From Bondarzewia mesenterica (Eukaryota; Basidiomycota; Agaricomycetes; Russulales; Bondarzewiaceae): a stretch of 19,840 nt of DNA. This document shows positions 7,642-17,565 of the stretch, in pieces (the stretch's first letter is position 1; each line of letters starts with the position of its first letter). The notes below the pieces were generated by a model. That model made no database searches. It had not been told where the DNA came from and was given only the letters and a program-made list of their open reading frames with translations. A program made the position numbers and the translations under genes. The stretch is from assembly GCA_004802705.1 (NCBI GenBank), contig SGPL01000593.1, forward strand, positions 1 through 19,840, given 5' to 3'.

Positions 7642-9516
7642 ATGCTCCCTCTGCTTCGACAAACTTTTCAGTCAGGGTACATAACTCGCCAACCATTACG
7701 CATATATTCTTCACCGCTTCACATCCCATGCAGACCCCTCGTATCGGCCGCCGTATTGTCCAGAAAACCAACACCTTCCACCGATAGCACACAGTCGGAT
7801 GATACCACACGCCCCAGCGACAGTGTATCTAGTGACTCTCTCGTCACCTCCTTGACACCAGAGCCAAGCAATCACTACGATAATGTCTGGGTCAAGCACT
7901 TCGAGCTCTCTCTGAGAAGATTCTTGTCCAATTGTAGGAGCGAGGATGCCCTCGAATATTTTCACCTACAGCTCAGCAACGCAGCTTGCGAGGACCGAAC
8001 TTGCCGTTTCGCCGTCTTCGAGCTTGCCATATCCATGTTCCTGCAATATTCACACTACCAACACGCGTTGGACCTCTACGACATGATGTTTCAGCATGAC
8101 TTGTGGCCCTCCGCGCTTCTCAGAGCGAAAGTCAAGACCGTGAAACATGCGCAAGTAAAAGGATCTACACAATCGTATATGGCGATGCTCGTGCCTCTCT
8201 TGGCACTCAAAAGCTTTGAGGAACAGCATTTGCGTCGCTATATCGATTTCTTGACGCTTCCTCTTGGAGTCGACTTCAAAACTATCTGCGCTGTTGTCGA
8301 GGCCTTCGTCCACGCCCAAAAACCAGGCTACGAACTGCGTACCGCTACTCTCAACAAACTTATCTGCTTCTCTGTGCGATCTGGCCACAGTGAGGTCGCC
8401 GAGCACTGGCTCAACTTGTACGAGAGCTCTCCGGACATCAAGACGGATACATCTCCCGCCACACCTTACACGACAATCATCTCCGAGCTTGCCGACAACA
8501 TCCCACGATCACTTGATCGCATCAATGCCATTCTCGCGCGTATGAACAAAGAAAACATCACGCCTGACCTCCCTCTCTTCAACACGCTCATACGCGTGTC
8601 CATCTCTCGCCGCGACCTTCTCAGAGCCTTCGCGCTCTACGACTACCTTATTACCCACCGCTTGTTTGATCTGATTCCTGACGCCTTCACCTTCTGCTCC
8701 CTTTTCAAAGCGCTCAGCAAGACGCGCCGCATGGCGCGTGTCCGCCGTGTCCGCATCTCCGAAAATGCTCGCAGTCCCCGCCAGCTATACAACGAAATGA
8801 TAGCGTGCCACCTCATCGTGTCTTATCCCGACCCCAACCGGCCGTCCCGTGTCATTCAGGCCTCGACGCTCAACGTCGCCCTCCGCACCTTCATGCTCAC
8901 TTTTGACTACCAAGCTGCATACGTAACCCTCCAGGCGTTCCGTACGTACCACATCTCGCCTGATGCCAAGACGTTCCACAGTGTCGTAGTAACCCTGCTG
9001 GCGCACATGCATATGGACCTTGATGTCCCGACAACCGGCGGCAACGTCCGTTGGCTCGACCGGTTCGTGGGTCGCGAGTACGCAGCTAACCTCAAGCCAG
9101 ACGACATATCAGACGACCTGCTCGACGAATTTTTGCTGTGTCCCCCGTGGATAAAACCTAACTCTAAACAAGCCAACTCCACGAAAGCCAGAGGCGAAGG
9201 CAAGGACCGACAGCAAATGTTCACTGTGCCCTCCCGTTTCCAGATCCTCGGCATTGACCCGAAGCCGCCAAATTCCGTCTGGGATATCGGCCCCCTTAAC
9301 CGTCTCCTCCGTCGCGCGATCTTTGCGCGGTTCGAGAAAACGGATCAGAAGCCCTTGGACGCGATCGAGTCGGCTGTGGAGGCAGCGAAAAAAGAGATGG
9401 TCCCGGTGGTGAACAGGAAAGTGAGGGAGCGGCTGAAGAGAATGCATGAAGTGAAAAAGAGGAAGGCGCGGGAGGCGCACCAGCGGAGGCTCAAAGCGTG
9501 GGAAGAGGGAAAGTAG
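7642..9516 (+). CDS. Mitochondrial PPR-type (pentatricopeptide repeat) protein, putative
   Basis: Single uninterrupted frame of 624 residues, unusual here because the neighbouring genes are intron-rich. The first 40 or so residues are rich in Arg, Ser, Leu and poor in acidic residues, as in a mitochondrial presequence. The body (about 100-470) is helical, with repeated hairpins of PPR character. The clearest are residues near 300-365 (NITPDLPLFNTLIRVSISRR, then PDAFTFCSLFKALS) and near 410-450 (TLNVALRTF, SPDAKTFHSVVVTLL). The C-terminus is a very basic, coiled-coil-like tail rich in Lys and Arg. PPR proteins bind organelle RNA and act in its processing, stability or translation; the specific target is unknown. 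The start is the first ATG in this open frame after an upstream stop; an out-of-frame ATG lies at 7625. Family assignment rests on hairpin pattern, not on a profile search. Confidence 0.75.
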   Translation: MLPLLRQTFQSGYITRQPLRIYSSPLHIPCRPLVSAAVLSRKPTPSTDSTQSDDTTRPSDSVSSDSLVTSLTPEPSNHYDNVWVKHFELSLRRFLSNCRSEDALEYFHLQLSNAACEDRTCRFAVFELAISMFLQYSHYQHALDLYDMMFQHDLWPSALLRAKVKTVKHAQVKGSTQSYMAMLVPLLALKSFEEQHLRRYIDFLTLPLGVDFKTICAVVEAFVHAQKPGYELRTATLNKLICFSVRSGHSEVAEHWLNLYESSPDIKTDTSPATPYTTIISELADNIPRSLDRINAILARMNKENITPDLPLFNTLIRVSISRRDLLRAFALYDYLITHRLFDLIPDAFTFCSLFKALSKTRRMARVRRVRISENARSPRQLYNEMIACHLIVSYPDPNRPSRVIQASTLNVALRTFMLTFDYQAAYVTLQAFRTYHISPDAKTFHSVVVTLLAHMHMDLDVPTTGGNVRWLDRFVGREYAANLKPDDISDDLLDEFLLCPPWIKPNSKQANSTKARGEGKDRQQMFTVPSRFQILGIDPKPPNSVWDIGPLNRLLRRAIFARFEKTDQKPLDAIESAVEAAKKEMVPVVNRKVRERLKRMHEVKKRKAREAHQRRLKAWEEGK

Positions 9517-10107
9517 AGCAGTTGTATCAGGTACCTATCTTTCTTTTCTTCTCCTGCTACTTTCTCAAAGTTGACAATTCGGATCTGGTGATCACTTCAG
9601 GATCGTGGATCGTGTCTCTATTTGTGCGCGAGCGATACGTGTGCTCATAAAACTCCCTCGTCCTCGGACGAGCAGTAGCTGTGCATTCTGGGCACTCGTA
9701 TGGCTTTTCGGTCATCCAAAACCGGAACGGCGAAGTACACTTCGAAAGGAGTTGATGTAGATTGTGTTTCCAGAGCTTCTCTCGAATTCAGGCATACGTG
9801 TGGTGGGTCGACCCATTGAGAGTGGTTGGAGATGTAGACTTGGTCTCGTCGTTGGGGGCCGTACCAGCGTGTGGCAGGACACGACGCGAAGGCGATCAAA
9901 GTCCTTCGTACATTGTATAACTTGATTGCAAAAGTATTGGCTCGTGACTATACTATCCCATCGCGCCTCTCTTCGGCGTTAATATATAATCAACGAAGCA
10001 TGCTCATAGATCCCAAAATCGATCGACAGAACCAAATTCAAAGGAGACAAGACTACATGACAGTACATATGCGCGGTGGGTATCGTGCAAAAAGGAGAAC
10101 AAGGCTC
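9517..10107. other. Convergent 3' intergenic region
   Basis: Lies between the ends of the PPR gene and the laccase and should hold both 3' UTRs. The minus strand has an open stretch at 9645-9899 with reasonable composition but no ATG; I do not recognise it (see findings). An AT-rich stretch with TTAATATATAATC is at about 9980-9992. Confidence 0.5.
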
Positions 10108-12751
10108 TCAGGCGCTGGCGACGCTGATGGGCTTGGGCTTTCTATCAACCTCCTTCTCCTCATTTGACTCATTGTAGATGGGGCACAGATCGTTCCATTC
10201 CGCTTTGGATGAAAAGCCGAAAAGGACAGGTTGTCAGGAGAGAAGCGTGTACGAATGGGAGGAATGATACGTACGCGGTGCCTGTACGTTCTCTGAGATG
10301 TCCGGGATATCTTCCGCGAAAACAATAGCGAACCCTCTGTACACCGGTGTGAGTCATCCGAAACGTTCAACAATACGTGAAGAGGGGATCCACTCACGCT
10401 TCGAGATGCCAGTCGATGTGGCTAAACAAAAATCACACATTTGAGTGAACACATAACGAGTGGATGCAGGAGAGCGATCGCACCAGTGCAAGAACCAAGG
10501 GCCAGGGTTGTCAGTCCGGAAGCGGATCGTGACGTTGCTAGGGATGGATCCGTCACCGATGTTGACGACGTCGCGGCGGACGGGATTGTCGTAATTGTAC
10601 GAGTCGTTGCCCATGCTGCGCACGACGGAGAACGAGTGCTGTTCAGTCGACGTATCATCAATGCCTCCCGTCCGGAATGGAAAAAAAAAAACGTATTTAC
10701 ACCATGCAAATGGATGGGGTGCTAGATCGACCCATCGCAAACGAGAAAAGGTTAGTGAACGAGGACCATAGGATGAGGAAGAGCATGAAGGCTCACATCA
10801 CCTCCAATGGCCCCGCTCGGGACTGTGACTTCGACAGACGCGTTGCGCGGCAATGGGATAACGCTACCCTTTGGCATGAGAGCCTGCGCATTCTGCTCAC
10901 CGCTCAGGATTTGAAGCAGAACCGGAACGCTGGGGGGGACGAACGGCTCGCCATTGACACTGTACAGACCCGAGTCAATGTCCTATCGCAGATTAAAAGT
11001 GAGTCAACAAAGAGCTTGGGATTGTTAAGAAAACATAGGACTTACGAAAGTAACATGGAGGTTGATGTTCACGTCCGCTTCTCCAGGCCCGGGATTTCCG
11101 GGCTTGATAAATAGAAAAAGGTCATTCCATATCTCGTCGGCTTGAGGGGGTTACGAATAAGGATGCACGTACTGCTTCCGGATCCTCGAGAGCCTACGTA
11201 CAAAAGCCGAAACAGGATCAATATCAATAACTGCCCCATGCGTGAACGAAAAGCAAGCAAATCACTCACGTGCAAGTTGGTTTCATTAAGGGGGTTTGTT
11301 GGCGTGTAGGAGCTGATGGGGTCAAGTAAGAGGGCTCCGGAATAGCGCAAGATAGCAGAGTTAAGCCCTCCAGTGGTGGAAGCATCGCCAACGCTTGGAA
11401 TAGCACGAATCCCTATCGATTCAGCAGGAATGGAACTTCAGTTTCCCTTTGATCCTAAATGAACGTGCGCAGCGGACTCACAGTAGTTGCCGATCAGTTG
11501 ATCGGCATTCAACTGTGTGGAAAGATGAGTTGACTGAAAATATGCAGTAAAGATTAAACAGCCCCCGAACTTACGATGACAGAGTAACGCTGGCCTGTTG
11601 ACACGATAATTTAAGGATGGCAGAAGTGTTTCGAGCAACCCTGACGAACTCACCTGCAAAGATTCGGAGTTCATCGACAACCAAGGGCTCGGTGAGCACA
11701 CCGTCGGCCTCAATGATGGTCAACCTGTGATTGTCGATCGAGAACTGGTAGTTAGGATCACAAGATAGCGATACCAAGCGGAAGCGATAGCTGTGTCGTT
11801 ATCCCAAACCCTTCAGTTCGGATGAGCCTTGACAAAACCGTCTTACACTCTCACCGTGAGCCGAGTCTGACATTAACAACCGCCAAGGGAGCAAGGGCAG
11901 GACCTTCGGAGCTCCGCCCCAGACCATTGATGAGCGTCGACGCGGGATGGCTGTTTTCGGTGAACGTGAATTACGCATCTGTGAATGAAGAAAATAAACT
12001 TACGGATTCAAATGACCAGGCGCCTTCGAAACGTAGTGGTACCAGTCAGCGAGAGTTATAACTGTGCTCTCTACGATCAATGCGAACTGAAAATTTAGCA
12101 TCATCTCTTTTGAGACGACGTTTTCATCGACTGACCATTGTCAACTTCGTACAAATGGATGTACGGATCCTGAGGATCGTAGATAACGAGCGGCCCACGC
12201 AAGCCATCGCAGTACTGCGCTGCAAAGTGCGAGTGGTACCAATACGTGCCGGTCTGCTCGAACGTGCTGAAATTGTAACTGAACGAGTGGCCCGGAATTA
12301 TGGGACACTGATTCACGAAAGCGGGACCGTCGGCCCAATTGGTGGTGCGCTGGAAAATGCCATGCCAATGCTAACATAAACAAGATCAAAGTGAGCGAAA
12401 TATATCATATTATACAAATGAGTAGGGAAAGAGGCGCACGATAGATGTGACCTTGTCCATGGTGTCATCTGTAAGGTCGTCGATGACATTGACCGCGAAG
12501 TGGTCGCCCTTGTTCGCGCTAATGAGAGGGCCTGGGAATGTCCCTCCGGCCAGAACAGCGCTGTGTGATTATGTTACGGTCAGAGTTAGTTGTCTGGAGG
12601 AGAATTGATATTGGCTTGCGCACTCGCGAGTAAAACCATCGGGAGCGATCTGCTTATTGGCAATGTGCAGGTCGGTGACGGGTGAGATTGCCGCGAAGGC
12701 AGTCGAAATCAAAGCGGTGAGAAGAGTAAAGGAAGACTGAAGCCGGGGCAT
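10108..12751 (-). CDS. lcc: Laccase (secreted multicopper oxidase)
   Basis: Oxidises phenols with reduction of oxygen to water; acts outside the cell. Exons (minus): 12751-12624, 12560-12440, 12370-12136, 12070-12004, 11950-11855, 11790-11654, 11594-11575, 11512-11482, 11412-11270, 11193-11173, 11102-11046, 10982-10797, 10721-10701, 10638-10484, 10421-10398, 10336-10275, 10202-10108. They sum to 1599 nt, 532 residues, close to the usual 500-540. A hydrophobic signal peptide of about 20 residues is followed by a mature start near AISPVTDLH. Copper motifs: HWHGIFQ (L1), [13 protein letters not shown] (L2), HPIHLHGHSF (L3), [12 protein letters not shown] (L4). All ten His and the T1 Cys are present. 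Phe at Cys+10 and the LEA tripeptide are associated with higher-potential laccases. Several N-glycosylation sequons (NFS, NET, NAS, NVT). L2 has FAA where LST is common. The symbol is the family name only. The donors at 10796 and 10700 were chosen because they restore L3. Confidence 0.95.
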
Positions 12752-12829
12752 GGTGAGTACACGCAGTAGGGAGAGAAATAGACGATCAATGCGAGGAAGT
12801 CTGGAATACGAATGAGCATCACAGCCGGC

Positions 12830-12835
12830 TTTATA
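12830..12835 (-). promoter_or_regulatory. TATA box of the laccase gene
   Basis: TATAAA on the minus strand, about 80 bp upstream of the laccase ATG at 12751, a normal distance for a short fungal leader. Confidence 0.65.
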
Positions 12836-12975
12836 TGTTCGCCAACATATTCGGTTCACGATCTCGAGTGAAGCAACGTACGAGATTGGATGCTAGTGCA
12901 TCCCCGGATCCTAAACACGTCAACGGCGAACGAGAAAGCGTCAATTTCGCCAAGACAATGAAGGGATTCCCTGCA

Positions 12976-13063
12976 TACTTACTGTAAGTACTTTGTTGAT
13001 CAAAGTAAGTAACTTGAAAACTTGGATAGTTAACCTGTGTGCCATATCTGCTCTCAGGCAGAT
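12976..13063. promoter_or_regulatory. Cluster of short palindromes upstream of the laccase
   Basis: Three inverted repeats within 88 bp. TACTTAC-T-GTAAGTA is at 12976-12990, TACTTTG-TTGAT-CAAAGTA at 12989-13007 (overlapping the first by two bases), and ATCTGC-TCTCAG-GCAGAT at 13046-13063. They lie 225-312 bp upstream of the laccase start, where operator-like sites for dimeric regulators would be expected. No regulator is identified. Confidence 0.4.
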
Positions 13064-13101
13064 GCATGCCCCGAGAGCTATACTTACATGCGAGCGAAAA
13101 T

Positions 13102-13108
13102 TGCACGC
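13102..13108 (+). promoter_or_regulatory. Possible metal-responsive element (MRE)
   Basis: TGCACGC fits the MRE consensus TGCRCNC reported in copper-induced laccase promoters; about 350 bp upstream of the laccase start. A seven-base degenerate match can arise by chance. Confidence 0.3.
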
Positions 13109-13941
13109 ATGCTTAGACCCTGCCGCGGACGTGAGGTTAGGTTAGAGAAAGGTCTCCGGTTTTCACTCCACGAGCAGGTAAGTACCCTGATCGAGACTCT
13201 TCAAAGAAAGCCTTGAAGCCTTGAAGGCCGCGCGCTAGGTGTTTGAACTATAGTGAACCACTTTGATTATCCGACCGATCACTAATACTAGTCTCCCGAA
13301 GGCAGAGTAGCCACTCGTCAACATTCTTGCCTCAGGATCCTCCTGTCTGACTCTAATACAAGCACTAACATGCTCTCGTAAAAGTTCATTTTGACTGACA
13401 CTCACCATATCTGATCAGTGAGTCGCCGACGTTTGGATATCTCCGGGGCTGAGCCAATTTCCTTGCACTTTCCCTGACGCGCCTTTTCTGCCGCTTCCGA
13501 GGCATTTATGTATTCTGTCGACTGTCGCCTTTGGCAGTCATCTTGGGCAACGCGTGGGGACTGCGGCAACAGCGTGCTTGAATACAATCCTAGTAGGTAA
13601 TCTGCTCCGTGAGATGGTGGCGTGCTTCCGAATTCGCGGATCCTACTAGATGACGGTCTCGAGCAACATAGGATCCTACCGGTACCGTTTATATGGATTG
13701 CACATGAACTCGGTCTGCGCGTAGGCTATCGTAGTTTTCCAATGCCTTCGAAGAGGCTCTTCGAAGTGTGAGGCTGAGTACATAGGACCAAATACACTTT
13801 GCCGTCAAATTCACCCACAATCTGAGGAATTTTAGACCACATCTGTGGCGCATATCAAAAGACTCAAAAAGGCAACTAAGAACGAACGGTGACCGGTGAA
13901 TCATTTGAACGATGTGCTGTATCACAAGAATTCCAGGAATT

Positions 13942-13958
13942 AATGACTCTGAGTCATT
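13942..13958. promoter_or_regulatory. 17-bp palindrome with bZIP (Gcn4/AP-1-like) half sites
   Basis: AATGACTC-T-GAGTCATT is a perfect palindrome around one base. TGAGTCA/TGACTC is the core recognised by Gcn4/AP-1 type bZIP factors. It lies about 1.2 kb upstream of the laccase start and 0.8 kb downstream of gene A, so its target, if any, is unclear. Confidence 0.3.
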
Positions 13959-14713
13959 CCACGTCCGTTTCTGACATCAACTTCACTACCATCTGCCGAA
14001 CAACGCTTTTCATTGACTGCAACAACCTTATCGACTCACTGACGATAGTTAATCACGTTTGGAAATCCATGATTTAACATGGTATGTTTTGCTTTGATAC
14101 ACACCGAGAAAAAATGAATCCCGCTCGACCCCTCAGTCTTTCAAAGGCTCATTCACTAGTCTAGCAAGACCCTAACATCTTCTGTGAACCAAAAAAAGAG
14201 CAGAGTAGCCAAGCCCAGGAGCTGCCAATAACGAGATGATGCAATGGCACTTGCATGCTCACATACATCGTTCCGCTCTTCACCTGCGCGGCGTTCCACA
14301 ATTTGAATGACTGTGTAGAACTCGCCCCGCCGGTGACTGGCCACTCATTCCATTAATTCGCTTCCAATACCTCACGATACCCTCGCAAGCGATCACACCG
14401 TCACGTCCATGAAAGACTCGCACACCTTAGACTACAGGGCCTCCAAAGTACTAGTACATACACTCGACCACGCGCAGGTCCGATCCCCTCCCTCCCCTCT
14501 CTTCATAAGATCTCAGTCGGTCTCCTCGTCGCCAGTTGAAAAGCATATCCAACCTCTCCTCTCAAAAAATCAACAAAATAGAGCCTACCACAGTTCGACC
14601 ACAGCCATCAAGCAGTCCACCCCAAGAATCCAAAAACGCAAGAAAACATAGATCGACGAGCGACAAGTCCGCGGGGACAAAAAAGAAAGAAGAAAGAAAA
14701 CACCCGGGCGCAC

Positions 14714-14731
14714 NCTCCCCCCCCCCCCCCC
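14714..14731. other. Undetermined base and C15 homopolymer
   Basis: One N at 14714, then a run of 15 C at 14717-14731, immediately downstream of the gene A stop codon. It marks uncertain base calling in this stretch; it does not affect the coding sequence. Confidence 0.9.
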
Positions 14732-14745
14732 GACCCACTCACTCA

Positions 14746-17035
14746 CTACAACCGCCTCACCCTCAACGGCACGTTCGTCCCCCCCTCTCCCTCAACCCTT
14801 GGACGCCGCAAAATCGACAACTTCGTCTCGACCTTCGTCTCCGGCCCACCTCTCAACTCAAACGCAAAGTGGCGTACCAACACCGACAACACCGCCTGTC
14901 CATCCCCCACAAATATAAACATCAACAAACCACGAAAAAACCAACAGCGACAATCGCGTCCTCTCGCGACGCACCTTGAACTCCGCGATCGCAAACCCCT
15001 TCCCGAGACACGTCCGCGGCCCATCCACGAACGTCAACAAATGCCGATGTCCCGCAATCTCCGCCGCTCGCGTCTTGCCCACACCATCCTCGAGCCACCG
15101 CTCGGGCTTAAACTCCTTCGCATCAGGTCCCCAAAGCACCTCGCACACGTTCATGGCGTGGATTGGCACGACAATCGTCGTGCCCTTGGCCACCGCAACC
15201 CGGTCTGTCGTCTTACCATCCTTGATGACGATCGGAGTGGTCAGCGGGAGGACGCCGTCTGTCATAGCCTGTGAAGTCAAGAAGAGGGAAGGTGAGATGG
15301 AGAGGCTGGGGAGAGACGGGGAGGGACTGACCATGCGATTCATCTCTGCGACAGGAGGGTGTAACCTGAGAATCTCGTGCACAACGGCATCGAGGTAGGG
15401 CAGCCCGTACGTCAATTGGTCCCACGTAGGATCGCTCGCGCCGAACTGGGCCATCAGTTCCTCCCGGAGCTTAGCTTGGATGTCCAGATGTTTGCAAAGC
15501 TCGATGAGAGCCCACTGTTCGACTACGTGAGCTGATTCCGCTCTCGAGGAACACTTTGAAGGGAATGGAAGTGGCGACGTACCGTAAGACTGACTGCGAG
15601 GCATGGACGATCGAATGTGAACAACATCAAATGGAAAAAGCAACAACGACACTCACTGGATGTCGTCTCGTAACCTGCCAGAATGAGGATCTTCATCTGA
15701 AGAATGTATCAAAGTCAGCACTGACGGGAGCACGGTGCTGGACGGATCAATACAGGATGCTGACCTGTGCCATGACCTCTTCCTGAGACAGATATAAATC
15801 CGACTGGTTTCCTTCTGCCTTCACTAAAGGACCCAAAAAATCACGAATCAGCACACCGCCAGCACCTACCGCACCTAGATGACTCACACAGAAGCCCGAT
15901 AATCGATTTATCCCCTTCCCCAACCTTCCTCGTCCTGTCCAACATCTCGTCGGCAATTTCGCCCATACCATGATTGAGCGTCGAGATCTGCTTCGACCTC
16001 TGGTTCGGGAGCCGTATGATAAACGGCAGCACGGGCGCGAGCACAAAAAGCAGCGTCTGAGACGGCGATATCTTCGCGTTGGCGAACGACTCAAAGATCG
16101 TGGCCACAAGCGGTCGCTTTCCGTGTAATGTCGCAAAATCGTGCGAGAAGCCCGCGAGGCCGATGCTGTCCAGCCTGTTCGTTCAAACGGGAGCCATGGT
16201 CAGGCCAGTGCGATTCCATAAATGAGTGCGGATCGACTTACGAGATATGATTCATCCTAATGTGCGTCAAGCAAATAGAAAGGAACATCAAGCCCATGAG
16301 AAAATGATTCCTACAAGGACATTCACAAACCGCCCCTTACCAGTTCTGAACTTCGATAATAGCCTCATCGGAGCCATTCGACTCAAGAATAATCTCCCAG
16401 GCAGCCTTGAGCTACATAAACCCACGTCGGTCGCCAGACAGAGCGACTCACTACGCAGACAGAAACGTACCTTGTATGCCGACTCGGTGAAAATCGAGGT
16501 GAGCTGCCGGATCGCGGCATTGCTAAACGCGGGCGTGAGGAGTTTGCGCTGTCTCTTGTGAGACTCTCCGTCGGCCCACAACAAACCTCTACCAGCCTAT
16601 GAACCTCTCACTCATAACCACGTCCTTCACAAAATAAATAAATCAAACACTCACCACCTTCTCAATTGATAACTTTTGAAACGCATCCTGCGTGTACTCA
16701 TTCGTATCCCTCGCATAAAAATGGGAAATGGCCTTGGGATCCATCAACACAACGCGATGCGAGCCCAACGCAGCCGGGACGCTGTACACCACGCCATACT
16801 TGCTCGCCCATCCCTCATACATCCCCGCCGCATCCTCAGAATTCCGTATGATCTTCCCGAACCCGAACACCCAATCCTGATTCGCAGGGCCCCTGAGGCG
16901 CGTCGAGCGTGCGCGTGCCCGCAGCGCGCCGAACAGGCGAGAGAGCACGAACAGGATGAGCCCGCCGAGCACGAGCGTCGTCAGCTTCGCGATGAGCGCG
17001 CGCCAATCAGTCTCCCTGAACGATGCTGCTGCCAT
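14746..17035 (-). CDS. Cytochrome P450 monooxygenase, gene A
   Basis: Haem-thiolate monooxygenase anchored in the ER membrane; substrate unknown. Exons (minus): 17035-16655, 16596-16471, 16411-16341, 16256-16242, 16174-15888, 15823-15765, 15696-15657, 15593-15583, 15514-15332, 15268-14975, 14895-14746. Sum 1617 nt, 538 residues, normal for the family. A single hydrophobic anchor at about residues 15-35 is followed by a basic Arg-rich stretch. Key motifs: WADGESHKRQRK (C helix), AGYETTS (I helix, split by introns), EILR (ExxR), PERW, and FVDGPRTCLG with the haem Cys. Exons 4 (15 nt) and 8 (11 nt) are micro-exons, each confirmed by the same structure in gene B. The same-strand neighbour upstream (gene B) is a tandem paralogue. 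I cannot assign a CYP family by eye. All motifs are intact, so it is probably functional. Confidence 0.93.
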
Positions 17036-17565
17036 ATCGTCGTCTGAGTATGTGTGTGGGGGTTTCAGATGCAGATGTGCTTGGTGTGCTGTCGTACTTG
17101 AAATTGGCCTCTACCCTCGTCCGTCCGACGGTGCATTATATACCATGTTACACCCCCCCATGCCCAAAGGCCCCCGTTGAGTCATGGCGCTTTACGATAG
17201 TATGTAGTGTTGTGAGAATTCGAAGCAGAGGCTGTTACCCATAGCCATCACAGTGGATGCCTTCCCGTAAGCCCAAATACATACCTGCTTAAATCCGAGT
17301 CTGGATATGTACCGTAACTTAGCGGAGCACCAAAATATTTAGAAAGAAAGTGTATTCCTAAACCGTAAGTGCCTAAGCCCCCGACGGGCCGACAAGACTA
17401 TCATGAAGTGGGAGAACGAGTCCAAGTTTATCATTCTATTCTCTCAGTCACGGTAGATTGTAGACACTTCCTTCAACGTTTCAACCTCTATGCCATCTGG
17501 GTGTTCCTCCACCTCAGACACTCAATTGGAGAACCAAGCCCCTCCTCGATGTATAGAATGAAAGA
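17036..17565. other. Intergenic region between the two P450 genes
   Basis: Holds the promoter and leader of gene A and the 3' flank of gene B. No gene is seen; the long plus-strand open frame that begins here runs antisense through gene B and is its shadow. Confidence 0.6.
17136..17142 (-). promoter_or_regulatory. TATA box of P450 gene A
   Basis: TATATAA on the minus strand, about 100 bp upstream of the ATG at 17035. Confidence 0.55.

Larger units (their letters stand above)
12752..14745. other. 2-kb gene-free region between laccase and P450 gene A
   Basis: Apart from the laccase promoter elements listed and the 3' flank of gene A, I see no gene. Short open frames on both strands lack family motifs and splice context. 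Small features include a separated inverted repeat, CTAGTAGG (about 13590) and CCTACTAG (about 13641), a 17-bp palindrome at 13942-13958, and a C15 tract with one undetermined base just after gene A. Confidence 0.5.

Noticed and set aside
10681..10740. Loss of the L3 copper motif in the laccase
   Set aside because: The apparent frame reads APHPFAW, but donor and acceptor choices at 10796/10722 and 10700/10639 give HPIHLHGHSF in frame, so the motif is intact.
13134..13145. Telomere-like GGTTAGGTTAG
   Set aside because: Fewer than two full repeat units, internal, and without subtelomeric context.
15583..15593. Gene A or B as pseudogenes because the I-helix region appears interrupted
   Set aside because: An 11-nt micro-exon bridges the AGYETTS and WALIEL segments in frame in both genes, with good splice sites on either side.
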